A DNA stretch of 64,000 nt. Origin: Pseudoips prasinana. Its lineage: Eukaryota > Arthropoda > Insecta > Lepidoptera > Nolidae. A model generated the notes under the pieces. The model was given only the letters and a program-made list of their open reading frames with translations, searched no databases and had not been told where the DNA came from. The position numbers and the translations under genes were made by a program. Each line of letters begins with the position of its first letter. The stretch's first letter is position 1. Below are positions 63,944-64,000 of this stretch, one piece after another. The stretch is from contig OX621252.1 of NCBI GenBank assembly GCA_951640165.1, positions 30,153,934-30,217,933 on the forward strand, written 5' to 3'.

Positions 63944-64000
63944 TGCACATTTCTTATTTTTACTACAATTTAAGAATTTATTTTTATAGTTAATTAATTC

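Larger units (their letters stand above)
59940..64000 (-). mobile_element. Near-complete CR1/Jockey-superfamily LINE, running off the window
   Basis: Minus-strand non-LTR retrotransposon with ORF1, AP endonuclease, reverse transcriptase and C-terminal region in order. The 5' end is probably beyond the right edge. Damage I can see: a shift in ORF1 at an A run (complement of 63262-63271), a shift in the endonuclease near the G run at 62751-62756, another near 62055, and one in-frame TGA at 60592-60594. A possible poly(A) signal lies near 59960. So few lesions suggest a young copy. Confidence 0.88.

Overview
The window is from a lepidopteran (moth or butterfly) nuclear genome. The evidence is AT-rich DNA with GT-AG split coding exons, many tRNA-derived SINEs with (ATT)n tails, Helitron-like elements ending in the CACAGCTAGT-type terminus common in Lepidoptera, mariner copies and several LINE clades. 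There is no prokaryotic operon structure, CRISPR array or phage region. Species cannot be fixed from sequence alone.

The one host gene I can establish is the 3' two thirds of a neurexin-1 orthologue (Nrx-1) on the + strand. Eighteen coding exons run from 15552 to a TAA stop at 47101-47103. Their splice phases all chain, giving 3,555 bases (1,184 codons plus stop). In order they encode most of LNS3, an EGF module, LNS4, LNS5, a second EGF module, LNS6, a long stalk with acidic Cys loops and Ser-Gly sites, one membrane helix, and a short cytoplasmic tail ending in a PDZ-binding KEWYV. The signal peptide, LNS1, LNS2 and the start of LNS3 must lie upstream; no such exon was recognised in 1-15551, so this is read as a very large intron or upstream flank. 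A long 3' UTR probably follows, with candidate poly(A) signals near 47972 and 50436.

Introns and flanks hold dense mobile DNA: at least four tRNA-headed SINE groups, two Helitron-like subfamilies, a 1.34 kb degenerate mariner in a stalk intron, a mariner deletion derivative nested in a SINE, a non-autonomous hAT with a perfect 8-bp target duplication, several inverted-repeat MITEs and foldbacks, and 3' pieces of RTE-like and CR1/Jockey-like LINEs. The right end (about 59.9 kb to the edge) is a long minus-strand LINE with coiled-coil/esterase-like ORF1, AP endonuclease and reverse transcriptase, broken by a few frameshifts and one stop.

No new multi-gene system is evident. The observations most worth a second look are a 14-bp CACGTG-bearing minisatellite against the acceptor of the exon at the neurexin SS3 position, a transposon ending just before the terminal-exon acceptor, a long hairpin inside the intron at the SS4 position, a repeated Cys-loop/Ser-Gly motif in two adjacent stalk exons, and a Helitron-like element lying exactly between two copies of a duplicated segment.
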